DNA of 64,000 bases from Fuerstiella marisgermanici (GTDB lineage Bacteria > Planctomycetota > Planctomycetia > Planctomycetales > Planctomycetaceae), in contig NZ_CP017641.1 of the NCBI RefSeq assembly GCF_001983935.1, positions 4,278,001 through 4,342,000 of the forward strand. The letters are read 5' to 3'. The notes below the pieces were generated by a model. That model ran no database searches. It was not told where the DNA came from and saw only the letters and a program-made list of their open reading frames with translations. Both the position numbers and the translations under genes were made by a program. Of this stretch, positions 1 through 8,113 are shown piece by piece. The first letter of the stretch is position 1, and each line of letters begins with the position of its first letter.

Positions 1-65
1 AGCAATCCTTCTTCGACAAAGTGAAGCACTTTTTCTCCGGCGATGATGATGAGGATGACAGTTAA
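1..65 (+). CDS. dnaJ: DnaJ chaperone, C-terminal end (partial)
   Basis: Only the last 20 codons (phase from base 3, stop TAA at 63-65) are inside the window. They read QSFFDKVKHFFSG and then an acidic DDDEDDS tail. The SFFDxVKxFF pattern matches the extreme C-terminus of DnaJ (E. coli DnaJ ends SFFDGVKKFFDDLTR, from memory). DnaJ is the Hsp40 co-chaperone that delivers substrates to DnaK and stimulates its ATPase. The next gene is grpE, the nucleotide exchange factor of the same cycle, which supports the call. The acidic extension after the motif is unusual. The call rests on a short tail, so confidence is moderate. Confidence 0.7.
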   Translation, partial: QSFFDKVKHFFSGDDDEDDS

Positions 66-219
66 ACCCAGTTCGATTTAGGTTTCGTCCAATGTCTTTT
101 GAGGCGATGGACAGCCCTACCATTGTCTTCGCGGTCAGTTACACAGATCGAAAAATGGTTTCGGATTTCGCCGCATAGATCTGCTTTCCAGGTTTCATCC
201 ATAACCGTGTTCAAAAATC

Positions 220-792
220 ATGAGTACTCCAGAAAACGAAAACACACCAACCGACGCTGACGTGTCTGAAGACGCACCGCAGGAAGCTCCGCCTGAGGAA
301 CAGCTCGATACGTCAACCACGGAACCGGAAGATATGTCGCAGCAACTTCGCAGTGAGAACGCCGACCTGCAGGATCGCCTGTTGCGAACTCAGGCGGAAC
401 TTGAAAACTTCCGTCGCCGCACACAAAAAGAAGCGATCGATGCGATCAAGTATCAGGCGCTGCCGATCATCCGCGACTTCCTGCCGGGCGTTGACAATCT
501 GAATCGCGCCATTGATGCGGCCGAACAGACGGGCGATACGCAAACTCTGATCGACGGCATCAAAATGGTGGCTCAGCAGTTCAAAGATGCTTTGAAGGCT
601 CATTCTGCTGAGCTTATCGATCCGCTGGGAGACGCCTTCGATCCGAATCTGCACGAAGCCCTCAGCCAGGTGCCGTCCGCCGATCACGATCCGATGACCG
701 TACTGCAGGTTGTTGAACCAGGATATCGAATTCACGATCGCGTGATCCGTCCGGCCAAAGTGATCGTTACGAGTGCCCCGCCAGCCGAATAA
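220..792 (+). CDS. grpE: GrpE nucleotide exchange factor for DnaK
   Basis: This 190-residue protein has the normal GrpE layout. An acidic, disordered N-terminus (about 1-35) is followed by a long coiled coil (about 38-80, with LQDRLLRTQAELENFRRR) and a beta-rich head ending in PGYRIHDRVIRPAKVIV, the family's signature region. GrpE is a cytoplasmic homodimer that releases ADP from DnaK. It lies about 150 bases downstream of the dnaJ end on the same strand, so the two are probably a heat-shock unit, although dnaK itself is not in view. The ATG at 220 is the first good start. No heat-shock operator is obvious in the 150-base gap. Confidence 0.96.
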   Translation: MSTPENENTPTDADVSEDAPQEAPPEEQLDTSTTEPEDMSQQLRSENADLQDRLLRTQAELENFRRRTQKEAIDAIKYQALPIIRDFLPGVDNLNRAIDAAEQTGDTQTLIDGIKMVAQQFKDALKAHSAELIDPLGDAFDPNLHEALSQVPSADHDPMTVLQVVEPGYRIHDRVIRPAKVIVTSAPPAE

Positions 793-842
793 CAGTCGGT
801 GCTCGCCTTTTAACATTCCTATTGATCTTCCGGAACAAGCCG

Positions 843-1154
843 ATGCCAACATACGAATACCGCTGCGACGCATGCGAACACGAGTGGGAAGAATTTAAGT
901 CGATCACTGCCAAGCCGACGAAAAAGTGCCCCGAATGTAAAAAGCAGAAGGCAAAACGCATCATCAGTGCGGGCGGCGGCCTGATCTTTAAAGGGTCGGG
1001 TTTCTACCAAACTGACTACCGCAGCGACTCCTATAAAAAGGGTGCTTCCGCAGAGAAGAAAGCGTCCGAATCGAAGGCCTCTGATTCGTCAACGTCGAGC
1101 AGCTCTTCGTCAAAAAAATCGGATTCATCTACAAAATCCGCAGCCAGCGAGTAG
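843..1154 (+). CDS. FmdB-family zinc-ribbon protein
   Basis: Starting at ATG 843 gives MPTYEYRCDACEHEWEEF, the standard beginning of the FmdB/CxxC_CXXC_SSSS family. Two zinc-binding pairs are visible: C8-x2-C11 and C29-x2-C32. A Gly-rich turn and FKGSGFYQTDY follow, also typical of the family. The tail from about residue 58 is Ser/Lys-rich and low in complexity, as is common. The family is named after a putative regulator of formamidase in Methylophilus, but its general function is not established. It lies 50 bases after grpE on the same strand, so co-transcription is plausible. An in-frame upstream start at 822 adds seven residues that do not fit the family. Confidence 0.9.
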   Translation: MPTYEYRCDACEHEWEEFKSITAKPTKKCPECKKQKAKRIISAGGGLIFKGSGFYQTDYRSDSYKKGASAEKKASESKASDSSTSSSSSSKKSDSSTKSAASE

Positions 1155-1421
1155 GTTGCAGGGATTGTTCCGGTGGCTATTGGCGCGTCCTGGTGGTGAT
1201 GGCCGCAATCGTGGCAAGGGAAGCAAGTCACTAGGGTTATCTACGATAGTGCAGGGGTGAATCGCGATCCGGATGGCCGGATTGCTCCGTCCGTTTCGGC
1301 GGTTCACAGCAACCCCTGGAAGAAGTCGTACATCGCTTTGCCGCAACCAACGCGGGTAGGCGAGTGGCTGGCGTGTGTCACTGAAAGACACCGCTAAGCT
1401 TGCCACTTCGGAGCCATCAGG

Positions 1422-2636
1422 ATGCCCTGCACGTTTATTGGCTGTCAGCCGATCTACAAATCAAATCTGGATGTTGCGGCGTACGAAATCCTGTATCGCA
1501 GCGGCACCGATAACGCAGCTTCGTTTGCTGATGGCGACCAGGCCACTGCCGAATTGATTCTCAACACGTTCACCGACATCGGGCTGGACCAGGTTGTGGG
1601 TGAACATCCGGCGTTCATCAACGTCACGCGTAAATTCATCCTCGATCACCACGCGTACACACTGCCCAAAGAACGAGTGGTCCTTGAAGTCCTGGAAGAC
1701 ATTCAGCCGGAACCGGAAATTCTGGAAGCGTTACAGGGACTGTCCGAAAGCGGCTACACGATCGCATTGGACGACTTCGTCTACGCTCCGCACATGCAGC
1801 CTTTGGTCGACCTGGCCAACATTATTAAGGTCGAACTGCCCGCCATTGACGCTGCCGAATTGCCGCGACACGTGGAACTATTAAGACACAGCAACGCTCA
1901 ACTGCTGGCTGAAAAAATCGAAACACACGAAGAATTCGAACGCTGCCGCGAGCTTGGTTTCGACCTATATCAGGGCTACTTTCTTAGCAAACCGAATGTC
2001 GTGACGGGCAAGCGGATTCCGGTAAACCGCATCGCCGCGCTGCAGCTGGTAAACCAGCTGTGCAACCCAACGACACGCACCAGCGATTTGGTTAACACAG
2101 TCGGCTCGGATCCGTCGCTGTGCTACAAGCTCTTAAAATACGTGAATTCAGCGTCCAGCGGACTGACTCGCCACATCGATTCCATCTCTGCCGCCATCAC
2201 GCTAATCGGATTCCGCCGCCTTCGTTCCTTCACAAGCCTGGCATTGCTGGCCAGCGCGTCCAACAACAAACCAATTCAGCTTGTCGCCACAGCACTTACG
2301 CGAGCTCGCATGTGCGAACAGCTTGCCATCGAACGCCGCCACGAACGGCCGGACATGTACTTCATCACCGGGCTGTTTTCGATGTTGGACGCGTTGCTCG
2401 ATCAGCCGATGAATGAAGCTCTACAAGCCGTGCCCCTGGCAGATTCCATTAGCGATGCCATTTTGTCCAACAAAGGCACGCTGGCCGAAGTGCTGAATTG
2501 CGTCCTATGTTACGAACGCGGCGAATGGGAGGGAGTCATCCTGTCAGACGTCGCCTCAGACGTGATTCGATCGGCCTACGCTGACGCCCTGACGTGGGCT
2601 AACCGGTCGGTGGCAACACTCAACCAGATGGCGTGA
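1422..2636 (+). CDS. EAL-HDOD signalling protein (YuxH/CdgJ type)
   Basis: The 404-residue protein combines an N-terminal EAL-type domain (about 1-195) with a C-terminal HDOD domain (about 200-400). In place of the canonical EAL(L)R the protein has EILYR at 22-26. LDDF is present at 116-119, and EKIETHEEFERCRELGFDLYQGY-type residues mark the end of the barrel. EAL domains hydrolyse or bind cyclic di-GMP; HDOD is a metal-independent relative of HD phosphohydrolases found in signalling proteins. EAL-HDOD proteins such as Vibrio CdgJ affect motility. The altered EAL signature makes loss of catalysis likely, so a binding or scaffold role is inferred. It is cytoplasmic, with no membrane segment, and appears to be transcribed alone. 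Confidence 0.9.
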   Translation: MPCTFIGCQPIYKSNLDVAAYEILYRSGTDNAASFADGDQATAELILNTFTDIGLDQVVGEHPAFINVTRKFILDHHAYTLPKERVVLEVLEDIQPEPEILEALQGLSESGYTIALDDFVYAPHMQPLVDLANIIKVELPAIDAAELPRHVELLRHSNAQLLAEKIETHEEFERCRELGFDLYQGYFLSKPNVVTGKRIPVNRIAALQLVNQLCNPTTRTSDLVNTVGSDPSLCYKLLKYVNSASSGLTRHIDSISAAITLIGFRRLRSFTSLALLASASNNKPIQLVATALTRARMCEQLAIERRHERPDMYFITGLFSMLDALLDQPMNEALQAVPLADSISDAILSNKGTLAEVLNCVLCYERGEWEGVILSDVASDVIRSAYADALTWANRSVATLNQMA

Positions 2637-2750
2637 ACTACAAAACGCCGCCTCAAATCGTGTGAAATGCGCGAAAGGCATTTTACCGGCAACAAGCCAG
2701 CACGGCATGCTCCGCGCCGACCGCTTCAAATCGGCCGACAGACGGCTAAA

Positions 2751-3260
2751 ATGCGACGCATGAGAGACGGAGTGGTCGCAGTCGTCTTCGACGCGACAAA
2801 AGAAAATTATCTGCTGGTCAAACGCCGTGACGTTCCTGTCTGGGTGCTGCCGGGTGGCGGCATTGACGACGGGGAAACTCCGGAAGTGTCGGCAGTGCGC
2901 GAAGTTCTCGAAGAAAGCGGCTTTGAAGTCGAAGTTGTCCGGCAGGTGGCCGTCTACACGCCAACCGGTCGCCTCACCAGTGAAACTCATTCGTTCGAAT
3001 GTGCGATCGCCGGCGGTGCCCCGAGCATCAGCGACGAAAGCATGGACGTGAAGTTCTTTCCCGTCGATACCTATCCGCCGCCAGTGTTCGATGTCCATCG
3101 AAACTGGATGAGGGACGCATTGCGGAACGAGCCAGAGATCATCCGGAAGCCTGTCGAAGGACTCGACTGGAAGGGGATTGTGAAGATTCTGGTCAGGCAC
3201 CCAGTCATTGCGATTCGTTACCTGCTTTCCAGAATCGGCATCCGTTGGAATTCGAAGTAA
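2751..3260 (+). CDS. Nudix hydrolase
   Basis: A complete Nudix box G-x5-E-x7-REVLEESGF spans about residues 36-58, preceded by the usual WVLPGGG strand-turn. Nudix enzymes hydrolyse nucleoside diphosphates linked to another moiety; the Glu residues of REVLEES bind the metal. The substrate cannot be told from sequence. I start at ATG 2751 (MRRMRDGVVAVVF); another ATG is at 2760. An ORF extension back to 2667 adds 28 Arg/His/Pro-rich residues with no ribosome-binding site, which I think are not translated. The C-terminal 40 residues (ILVRHPVIAIRYLLSR) are hydrophobic and basic and could sit at a membrane. The next gene begins 5 bases after the stop. Confidence 0.88.
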   Translation: MRRMRDGVVAVVFDATKENYLLVKRRDVPVWVLPGGGIDDGETPEVSAVREVLEESGFEVEVVRQVAVYTPTGRLTSETHSFECAIAGGAPSISDESMDVKFFPVDTYPPPVFDVHRNWMRDALRNEPEIIRKPVEGLDWKGIVKILVRHPVIAIRYLLSRIGIRWNSK

Positions 3261-3265
3261 ACGCC

Positions 3266-4315
3266 ATGACTGCTCGCTACAACATTTCAGAATCCTGGCA
3301 GTGGAATCTGGAGAACGCGCCGGCTCTGACTGCCACCGATACCCACGACGCCGTGCCAGGCAACTGGGCGTGGTGCGGCAAACCAATTCCATCGCCGCTG
3401 GGGATCCCGGCCGGGCCGCTGTTAAACGGCCGTTGGGTGCTGCACTATGCGAACCTGGGATTCGACGTCCTGGTCTACAAGACCGTCCGCAGTGCGGCGC
3501 GTGAATGTTACGACCTGCCGAACCTTGTCCCCGTGGCGACGAAACAGCTAACAGCGCCCGGCGAGCTCTTACCGCAATCCAGCGACATGCTCGGCAGTTG
3601 GGCGGTTTCTTTTGGCATGCCGTCGCAGCTACCGGATGTGTGGCGCAGGGACGTGGAAGAAACTCGCGGTCGACTTGCTTCAGAAAAGCTGCTTGTTGTT
3701 TCGGTCGTGGGAACTCAGAACGAAACGATCACTGATCCGGATGCATCGCTGAATCAACTGGCTGACGACTTCGCTCAATGCGCCAAATGGGCGTTGGAAA
3801 GCGGAGCAGACGGCGTGGAAGCCAACTTTTCGTGTCCGAATGTGTCGACCGCCGACGGGCAACTTTTTCAGCAACCCACAGCGGCAGCCTTTGTCGCACA
3901 ACGAATTCGAACCGCCATTGGCGACGCAAAGCTGGTGCTGAAAATCGGTCGAGTCGCGACAGAAGACGACGCGGCCAAATTACTGAAGCACGTCGGCCCG
4001 TGGATCGACGGACTGGCCATGACAAACTCCGTGGCCGCAAGAGTCACCGGCCCACACGGCCAACTATTGTTCGAAGGCCAGTCGCGAGGAATCTGCGGCG
4101 ACGCGACTCGCGAAACAAGCGTCCAGCAAACGTCGATGTTTCGAAAACTGGCGACCGAAGCAGGGCAGACGCTGGACCTAATCGGCGTCGGCGGAATTTC
4201 GACGGCCGAACACGTGCAGCAGTTTTTACAAGCCGGAGCCAATTCCGTGGCCATCGCCACTGCCGCAATGGTGCAGCCGGAAGTTGGGCTGAAGATTCGC
4301 CAGGCACTAAGCTGA
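3266..4315 (+). CDS. Dihydroorotate dehydrogenase-like FMN flavoprotein
   Basis: The 349-residue TIM barrel carries DHODH-family landmarks: PLGIPAGPLLN (44-54), the FMN-contacting YKTVRS (71-76), NFSCPN (187-192), VLKIGR with Lys 226, an Asn in MTNS (253-254), and the phosphate-binding GVGGIST near 307-313. This family oxidises dihydroorotate to orotate in pyrimidine synthesis or reduces related substrates. The N-terminus is unusual (a Trp-rich stretch, 11-36) and no other pyr gene is nearby, so it may be a paralogue with another substrate. The start at ATG 3266 is 5 bases after the Nudix stop and gives the right N-terminus; the longer upstream frame overlaps the Nudix gene and is rejected. 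Co-transcription with the Nudix gene is likely. Confidence 0.82.
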   Translation: MTARYNISESWQWNLENAPALTATDTHDAVPGNWAWCGKPIPSPLGIPAGPLLNGRWVLHYANLGFDVLVYKTVRSAARECYDLPNLVPVATKQLTAPGELLPQSSDMLGSWAVSFGMPSQLPDVWRRDVEETRGRLASEKLLVVSVVGTQNETITDPDASLNQLADDFAQCAKWALESGADGVEANFSCPNVSTADGQLFQQPTAAAFVAQRIRTAIGDAKLVLKIGRVATEDDAAKLLKHVGPWIDGLAMTNSVAARVTGPHGQLLFEGQSRGICGDATRETSVQQTSMFRKLATEAGQTLDLIGVGGISTAEHVQQFLQAGANSVAIATAAMVQPEVGLKIRQALS

Positions 4316-4326
4316 TTCACGCGAAA

Positions 4327-4380
4327 CACCGCTCGACAACATGTAAGAAATTCAATCGATGAATTGCATGTTTCGCGGTG
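4327..4380 (+). terminator. Long imperfect hairpin after the DHODH-like gene
   Basis: Nested inverted arms are visible: CACCGC (4327-4332) with GCGGTG (4375-4380), then ACATG with CATGT, then AATTC with GAATT around an aatcgat loop. It starts 12 bases after the stop of the plus-strand gene. There is no clear U-tract, so Rho-independent termination is uncertain. Confidence 0.35.
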
Positions 4381-4400
4381 ACGACGGCGCCGGATAGCGA

Positions 4401-4430
4401 AAAAGCTCGGTCCTGAATGGAACCGAGCTT
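4401..4430 (-). terminator. Rho-independent terminator of the rnk-like gene
   Basis: AAGCTCGGT (4403-4411) pairs with ACCGAGCTT (4422-4430). Read on the minus strand, the stem is followed by a U5 run (complement of the A-run at 4400-4404). It lies 58 bases beyond the stop of the minus-strand Rnk-like gene. Confidence 0.7.
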
Positions 4431-4487
4431 CTGTCGACAAGTCTAATTTGGCGAACGTGGCCGTTTAAATTCGGCCGTGCACGCACT

Positions 4488-4904
4488 CTACAGATTCAGC
4501 ACGCCTTCACGTTCGGGCTGGTACTGAAGTTCTTTAAGCTTCATTTCGTGTTCACCGTTGGCGTTCTGCCATCGGATGACTTCGCCGGAACGTCGTCCCA
4601 GAACGGCCATCCCCATCGGGTTCAGAATTGACAACCGGTTGTCGAAGATGTCAGCGTCAACCGGGTACACAAGGTTATAAGTGTCCGTCACATCGAAGTC
4701 CGCATCGTACAGGCACACCGTTGAATTCATTGTCACCACGTCAGGAGGAACGCTTTCGGGAGAAACGATTTCCGCCTGCTCCAGTTCCGCACGAAACGCT
4801 TCCAGTTGAGCGTCCGGCCCAACGGATTGAGTGAGGGCGTTTGTTAGAACGGCCGCCAGTTTTTGTTGATCCAGTGCGGTAATAATTCGTCGATCGGTAG
4901 ACAT
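4488..4904 (-). CDS. rnk: Rnk / GreA-GreB C-terminal domain protein
   Basis: The 138-residue protein has an N-terminal helical part (about 1-45) and a C-terminal FKBP-like GreA/GreB domain (about 60-135). The typical segments are VTMNSTVCLYD, YNLVYPVDAD, LNPMGMAVLGRRSGE and VIRWQNANG. Rnk-type proteins bind RNA polymerase like Gre factors but have a short N-terminal part lacking the long cleavage-stimulating coiled coil. The name comes from regulator of nucleoside diphosphate kinase in E. coli. The start at ATG 4904 (MSTDRRIITALDQ) is preferred; the frame runs back to 5027 but the extra residues are Cys-rich and unlike the family. It is monocistronic with its own terminator. Confidence 0.85.
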   Translation of the reverse strand: MSTDRRIITALDQQKLAAVLTNALTQSVGPDAQLEAFRAELEQAEIVSPESVPPDVVTMNSTVCLYDADFDVTDTYNLVYPVDADIFDNRLSILNPMGMAVLGRRSGEVIRWQNANGEHEMKLKELQYQPEREGVLNL

Positions 4905-5010
4905 TTTCAATTCCTGGTTGGACTTGCGGCACTCAAAAATTAGCGCAGCAAGAGTTGTAAAGGTGACGATAAATTTATTCTGAAGAAGCGTGCGGCATAG
5001 CCCGCATGTG

Positions 5011-5361
5011 TCAACTTGCGCCCGCAAACGTCAACTGCAGCCGACGATTGTCGACTTCCGTTGACACTTCCTGCAGCCGACATTCAGCGTGCGGCGGCAC
5101 GCCAATGCTCAGCAACCGGCCACCCACTTTTAGTGAAACGTGCGTGTGCGAAAACGGACAGTATTCCTCGCGACAATGCTGGATCGCCAGCAGCGTCAAC
5201 TGGACGCCGTAATACGAATGGGCGTCACCAGTCACTAACACTGCGTCGTCGCCTGTTGCCTCAACGGCCACATTGCTGACATGACCGAATGTTCTGCGCT
5301 TCAACTCAGAAGACAGGCGATTCAGCCAGACGTTACGCACGTTCCATTGAACGTCAGACAT
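5011..5361 (-). CDS. Small BON-like domain protein, hypothetical
   Basis: The 116-residue protein contains a stretch resembling a BON fold: a helix (WLNRLSSELKRR), strands VSNVAVEATGDDAVLVTGDAHSYYG, and a helix LTLLAIQHCRE. The V-x-G-x-A-x-SYY pattern recalls planctomycete BON-type small proteins, but I give this as resemblance only. BON domains bind phospholipid or act in periplasmic proteins; no signal peptide is visible here. ATG 5361 has a good AAAGAGGT ribosome-binding site about 6 bases upstream, so I choose it over the TTG at 5427. It is about 105 bases upstream of the rnk-like gene on the same strand. Confidence 0.55.
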   Translation of the reverse strand: MSDVQWNVRNVWLNRLSSELKRRTFGHVSNVAVEATGDDAVLVTGDAHSYYGVQLTLLAIQHCREEYCPFSHTHVSLKVGGRLLSIGVPPHAECRLQEVSTEVDNRRLQLTFAGAS

Positions 5362-5695
5362 TGAGACCTCTTTCAAACTGGCAGGCAGATCGGAATGATG
5401 CAGCTGCGGAGCCAGTCCTTTAAGCAAACTCGATGCCAGTCGAAATGAACTTCCTTGTTTGTTCGAAAAACGCCGCCCGATGGCCGCAGTAGGTTTGCGG
5501 CACCGCTTTCCTTCTGAACTATGAGCGACCGTCAGCGGTAGCGCAATCTACGTTTTGTTGTGGACGGTTCTGGCTGGTGGGAACGGGCCCTCGCAGGACC
5601 AAAACCGATTTCCGCGGCCAAAGGTCAGCGTTAAACGCTGTAGAATCAGAGAACATCATCTTGCCTGGCTGCCAATACGAGGCTAGACTAAAAGC

Positions 5696-6100
5696 ATGTT
5701 CCGAGCCGTCCTCACAATCCTATTCATCTCGAATTTACTGGCCTGTCCGCTGCGCTGCACAACATGCGCTGCTGGCGTTTCCAGTGATGCGGATGCCGTG
5801 GCGCTCACGTGTGAATGCTGCCCTCTGGAACGAGAGACGGACACTTCACCGGATTCACAGGACCAGCCGTGCGACGATTGTTCGTGCGGCAGCTGTCTCT
5901 GTGAAGGTGCGACGCTGGATGCGAAACCGCAACTTGCGGCTGCGGCATCCTGGATCGCGACAGTTGCCCACCGGGTGACCGCGACTGAGCTGCTGGAAGC
6001 TCGCGACACTTATCGACGTTGCGGCAATGATGCAACGTCCGAATCAAGCCCGCATAGCGGACGCGCTGCGCTGATTGCACTTCAGCATTGGCAAATCTAG
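5696..6100 (+). CDS. Secreted Cys-rich small protein, hypothetical
   Basis: The 134-residue product begins with a hydrophobic signal-like segment (MFRAVLTILFISNLLACPL). It then has a Cys-rich acidic region of about 70 residues (C-T-T-C, C-E-C-C, C-D-D-C-S-C-G-S-C-L-C) and an Ala-rich tail. I do not recognise the family. The Cys spacing could bind metal or form disulphides outside the cytoplasm. It is the first gene of a plus-strand run leading into the ABC export genes, which suggests an accessory role, but this is inference. The preceding 330 bases (5362-5695) hold nothing I can identify. Confidence 0.55.
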   Translation: MFRAVLTILFISNLLACPLRCTTCAAGVSSDADAVALTCECCPLERETDTSPDSQDQPCDDCSCGSCLCEGATLDAKPQLAAAASWIATVAHRVTATELLEARDTYRRCGNDATSESSPHSGRAALIALQHWQI

Positions 6101-6309
6101 GTCGCGAAACCGGACCTCTGCCCCGCATCTGCACCTCGTGCAAACGCTTGCCGCTGCGTCTGTTTCCGTTGAACGGTAATGCCGCAACGTCTTGACGCAT
6201 GCAGACTGCTTTGCAAGCTCCCGCGCTTTTTGAAGTTCGCTTCGATCGCTGAAGCTTACCGCGCAAGGTCAACTCCTGCTGACGAACCGCTGCTTGATTT
6301 TTCAACCAC

Positions 6310-7479
6310 GTGGGCCTTCTACTCATGCTGCTTCCCTGGGAATACGGCGTTCGCAATTTGGCCCGCAGGCCGATGCGGACGGCACTAACACTCATTGCCC
6401 TGGCGACGGTCATAATGCTCGTGTTCGTCGTTGTGGGTTTTATTCGAGGACTCGAACGGTCGTTGGCAATCAGCGGCGATGACGATGTCGTATTGGTTTA
6501 CTCAGTGAATTCAGAAGAGAACATTGAAAATTCTTCCATCGCCGCACGAACACCTTCGCTGCTAACGGCGAGTCTGGATGACACATGGAAGCGTTTTGGC
6601 GTAGTGCACGTGTCGCCCGAATTGTATCTCGGCACACGTGTGAAAACGCACGACGCAGTCAGCGGGCTGGGACTGGTGCGCGGCGTCACTCGCACAGCGC
6701 CACTGGTGCGGCGAGGCATCCGATTGGTCGAAGGGGATTGGCCGAGCGCAGGTGAGGTGATGGTCGGCAAGCTGGCAGCAGCCAAGTTAGGCACCACAGC
6801 TGAAGCGATGGCAATTGGCAAGACCCTGGAGTTCGAAGGAGCAATATGGACGATCAGCGGTCTATTCTCAGCCGGCGGCGCAGCGTTTGAATCAGAGGTC
6901 TGGTGCAATCTTGCGGACTTTCAGACCGCAACTAAACGGCAGGACCTGAGTCTCGTAGCAATGCTGATGGCGCCCGGAGCATCACTGGCGGAGGTGTCTT
7001 TGTTCTGCAAAGAAAGAACCGATCTGGAACTGCGAGCACTTCGCGAGACAGATTACTACGCAACACTGCAGCAACATTACAAGCCGGTGCGAGTCCTGGC
7101 ATGGTTTGTGGTCGTGCTGGTATCTGGCGCCGGAATTTTCGCCGGCCTGAACATGATGTACGGCGCGGTGGCGGGGCGAATCCGCGAAATCGCGACTCTA
7201 CAGGCGATTGGTTATCGTCGCCGAGCCATCTTACTAAGTCTTGTTCAGGAGGGCGTATTGCTCGCGGCGGCAGCGTCATTGTTGTCCGGGTTGATCGCAC
7301 TCACGATGCTAAATGGCATGGCGGTGCGATTTACGATGGGAGCTTTCACTTTAGAAATTGACAGCGTCGCAGTCTTAATTGGCTGCGGCGTCGGATTGTT
7401 ACTCGGAGTTTTGGGCGCGGTGCCACCAGCGGTCAAAGCCCATCGCGAATCGGTGGCGGTAAGTTTAAAAGCGGTGTGA
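6310..7479 (+). CDS. FtsX/MacB-type ABC transporter permease (first of two)
   Basis: About 385 residues with the MacB/FtsX topology: one N-terminal membrane helix (about 25-48, [19 protein letters not shown]), a large periplasmic domain (about 50-265), and three C-terminal helices (about 268-290, 315-340, 352-375). The cytoplasmic link carries [19 protein letters not shown], typical of the family. Such permeases work with a LolD/MacB-like ATPase and a HlyD-like adaptor to push substrates out of the periplasm without transporting them across the inner membrane. All partners follow downstream (adaptor at 8114, ATPase at 9694, second permease at 10869). [16 protein letters not shown] at 6325 is an alternative and perhaps better start. 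Confidence 0.9.
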   Translation: MGLLLMLLPWEYGVRNLARRPMRTALTLIALATVIMLVFVVVGFIRGLERSLAISGDDDVVLVYSVNSEENIENSSIAARTPSLLTASLDDTWKRFGVVHVSPELYLGTRVKTHDAVSGLGLVRGVTRTAPLVRRGIRLVEGDWPSAGEVMVGKLAAAKLGTTAEAMAIGKTLEFEGAIWTISGLFSAGGAAFESEVWCNLADFQTATKRQDLSLVAMLMAPGASLAEVSLFCKERTDLELRALRETDYYATLQQHYKPVRVLAWFVVVLVSGAGIFAGLNMMYGAVAGRIREIATLQAIGYRRRAILLSLVQEGVLLAAAASLLSGLIALTMLNGMAVRFTMGAFTLEIDSVAVLIGCGVGLLLGVLGAVPPAVKAHRESVAVSLKAV

Positions 7480-7504
7480 CCCGCTGTTTTTTCAGGAGAA
7501 TACA

Positions 7505-8029
7505 ATGAAGACATTTTGCATGCTGACTTTGATGATCACAGTGACAGCTGTTGTTGGCTGTTCAGACGGCAACAACAACGACGCGGCGCCGGTGGCCAAC
7601 GCTGAACCCACCGGAAAGCAGTACATCGCCGCCAGTGAACCGACAGACGCAATGCCCGTCGGTGACGCGCGCGAAGCAGCGGAAGATCAACAGACCGTAA
7701 CGCTGGTCGGCACGATCGGTGGATCTCGCGAACCATTCGTCGATGGCCTCGCCGCCTTCACGATTGTCGACCCAAAAGTCCCATACTGCGCGGCGGAAGA
7801 GGGCTGTCCGACTCCGTGGGACTACTGCTGTACTCAGGACCAAGTGAAGGACAACATCGCTACGGTCAAGATCGTCGATGAAGCCGGAAAGCCAGTCGAA
7901 GATGACGCACGAACGCTGCTGGGCGTGAAGGAACTTTCAACCGTCGTCGTACAGGGTACGGCTCAACGTGATGATGAAGGGAACCTGACAGTCGCGGCGA
8001 ACAAGATATTTGTCCGCGGACCAGAGTAG
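7505..8029 (+). CDS. Lipoprotein with OB-like domain, hypothetical
   Basis: A lipoprotein signal ends at VVGC (Cys 19), followed by a low-complexity linker and a domain of about 110 residues that looks OB-fold-like ([15 protein letters not shown] ... [15 protein letters not shown]). A Cys cluster reads [16 protein letters not shown] in its middle, suggesting metal binding or disulphides. The function is unknown. AGGAG lies about 5 bases before the ATG, a good ribosome-binding site. It sits between the first ABC permease (26-base gap) and the adaptor, so it is probably part of the same operon and may be a periplasmic substrate-facing or sensing component. Confidence 0.7.
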   Translation: MKTFCMLTLMITVTAVVGCSDGNNNDAAPVANAEPTGKQYIAASEPTDAMPVGDAREAAEDQQTVTLVGTIGGSREPFVDGLAAFTIVDPKVPYCAAEEGCPTPWDYCCTQDQVKDNIATVKIVDEAGKPVEDDARTLLGVKELSTVVVQGTAQRDDEGNLTVAANKIFVRGPE

Positions 8030-8040
8030 AAAGCCGCGAC

Positions 8041-8083
8041 AGCGTCAGCCCCTTCCTGCAAGCGTTTGCGGGACGGGGCTTTG
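8041..8083 (+). terminator. Hairpin between lipoprotein and adaptor genes
   Basis: AGCCCC and GGGGCT form the outer stem, with GCAA and TTGC nested inside. It starts about 20 bases after the lipoprotein stop and is followed by only TTT. It may be a partial terminator or an mRNA-stabilising hairpin inside the operon. Confidence 0.35.
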
Positions 8084-8113
8084 GGGGCGGGACAACGACA
8101 CTGGGATGAATTC

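Noticed and set aside
2667-2750. Longer N-terminus for the Nudix protein
   Set aside because: The 28 extra residues are Arg/His/Pro-rich, have no ribosome-binding site and do not fit the family.
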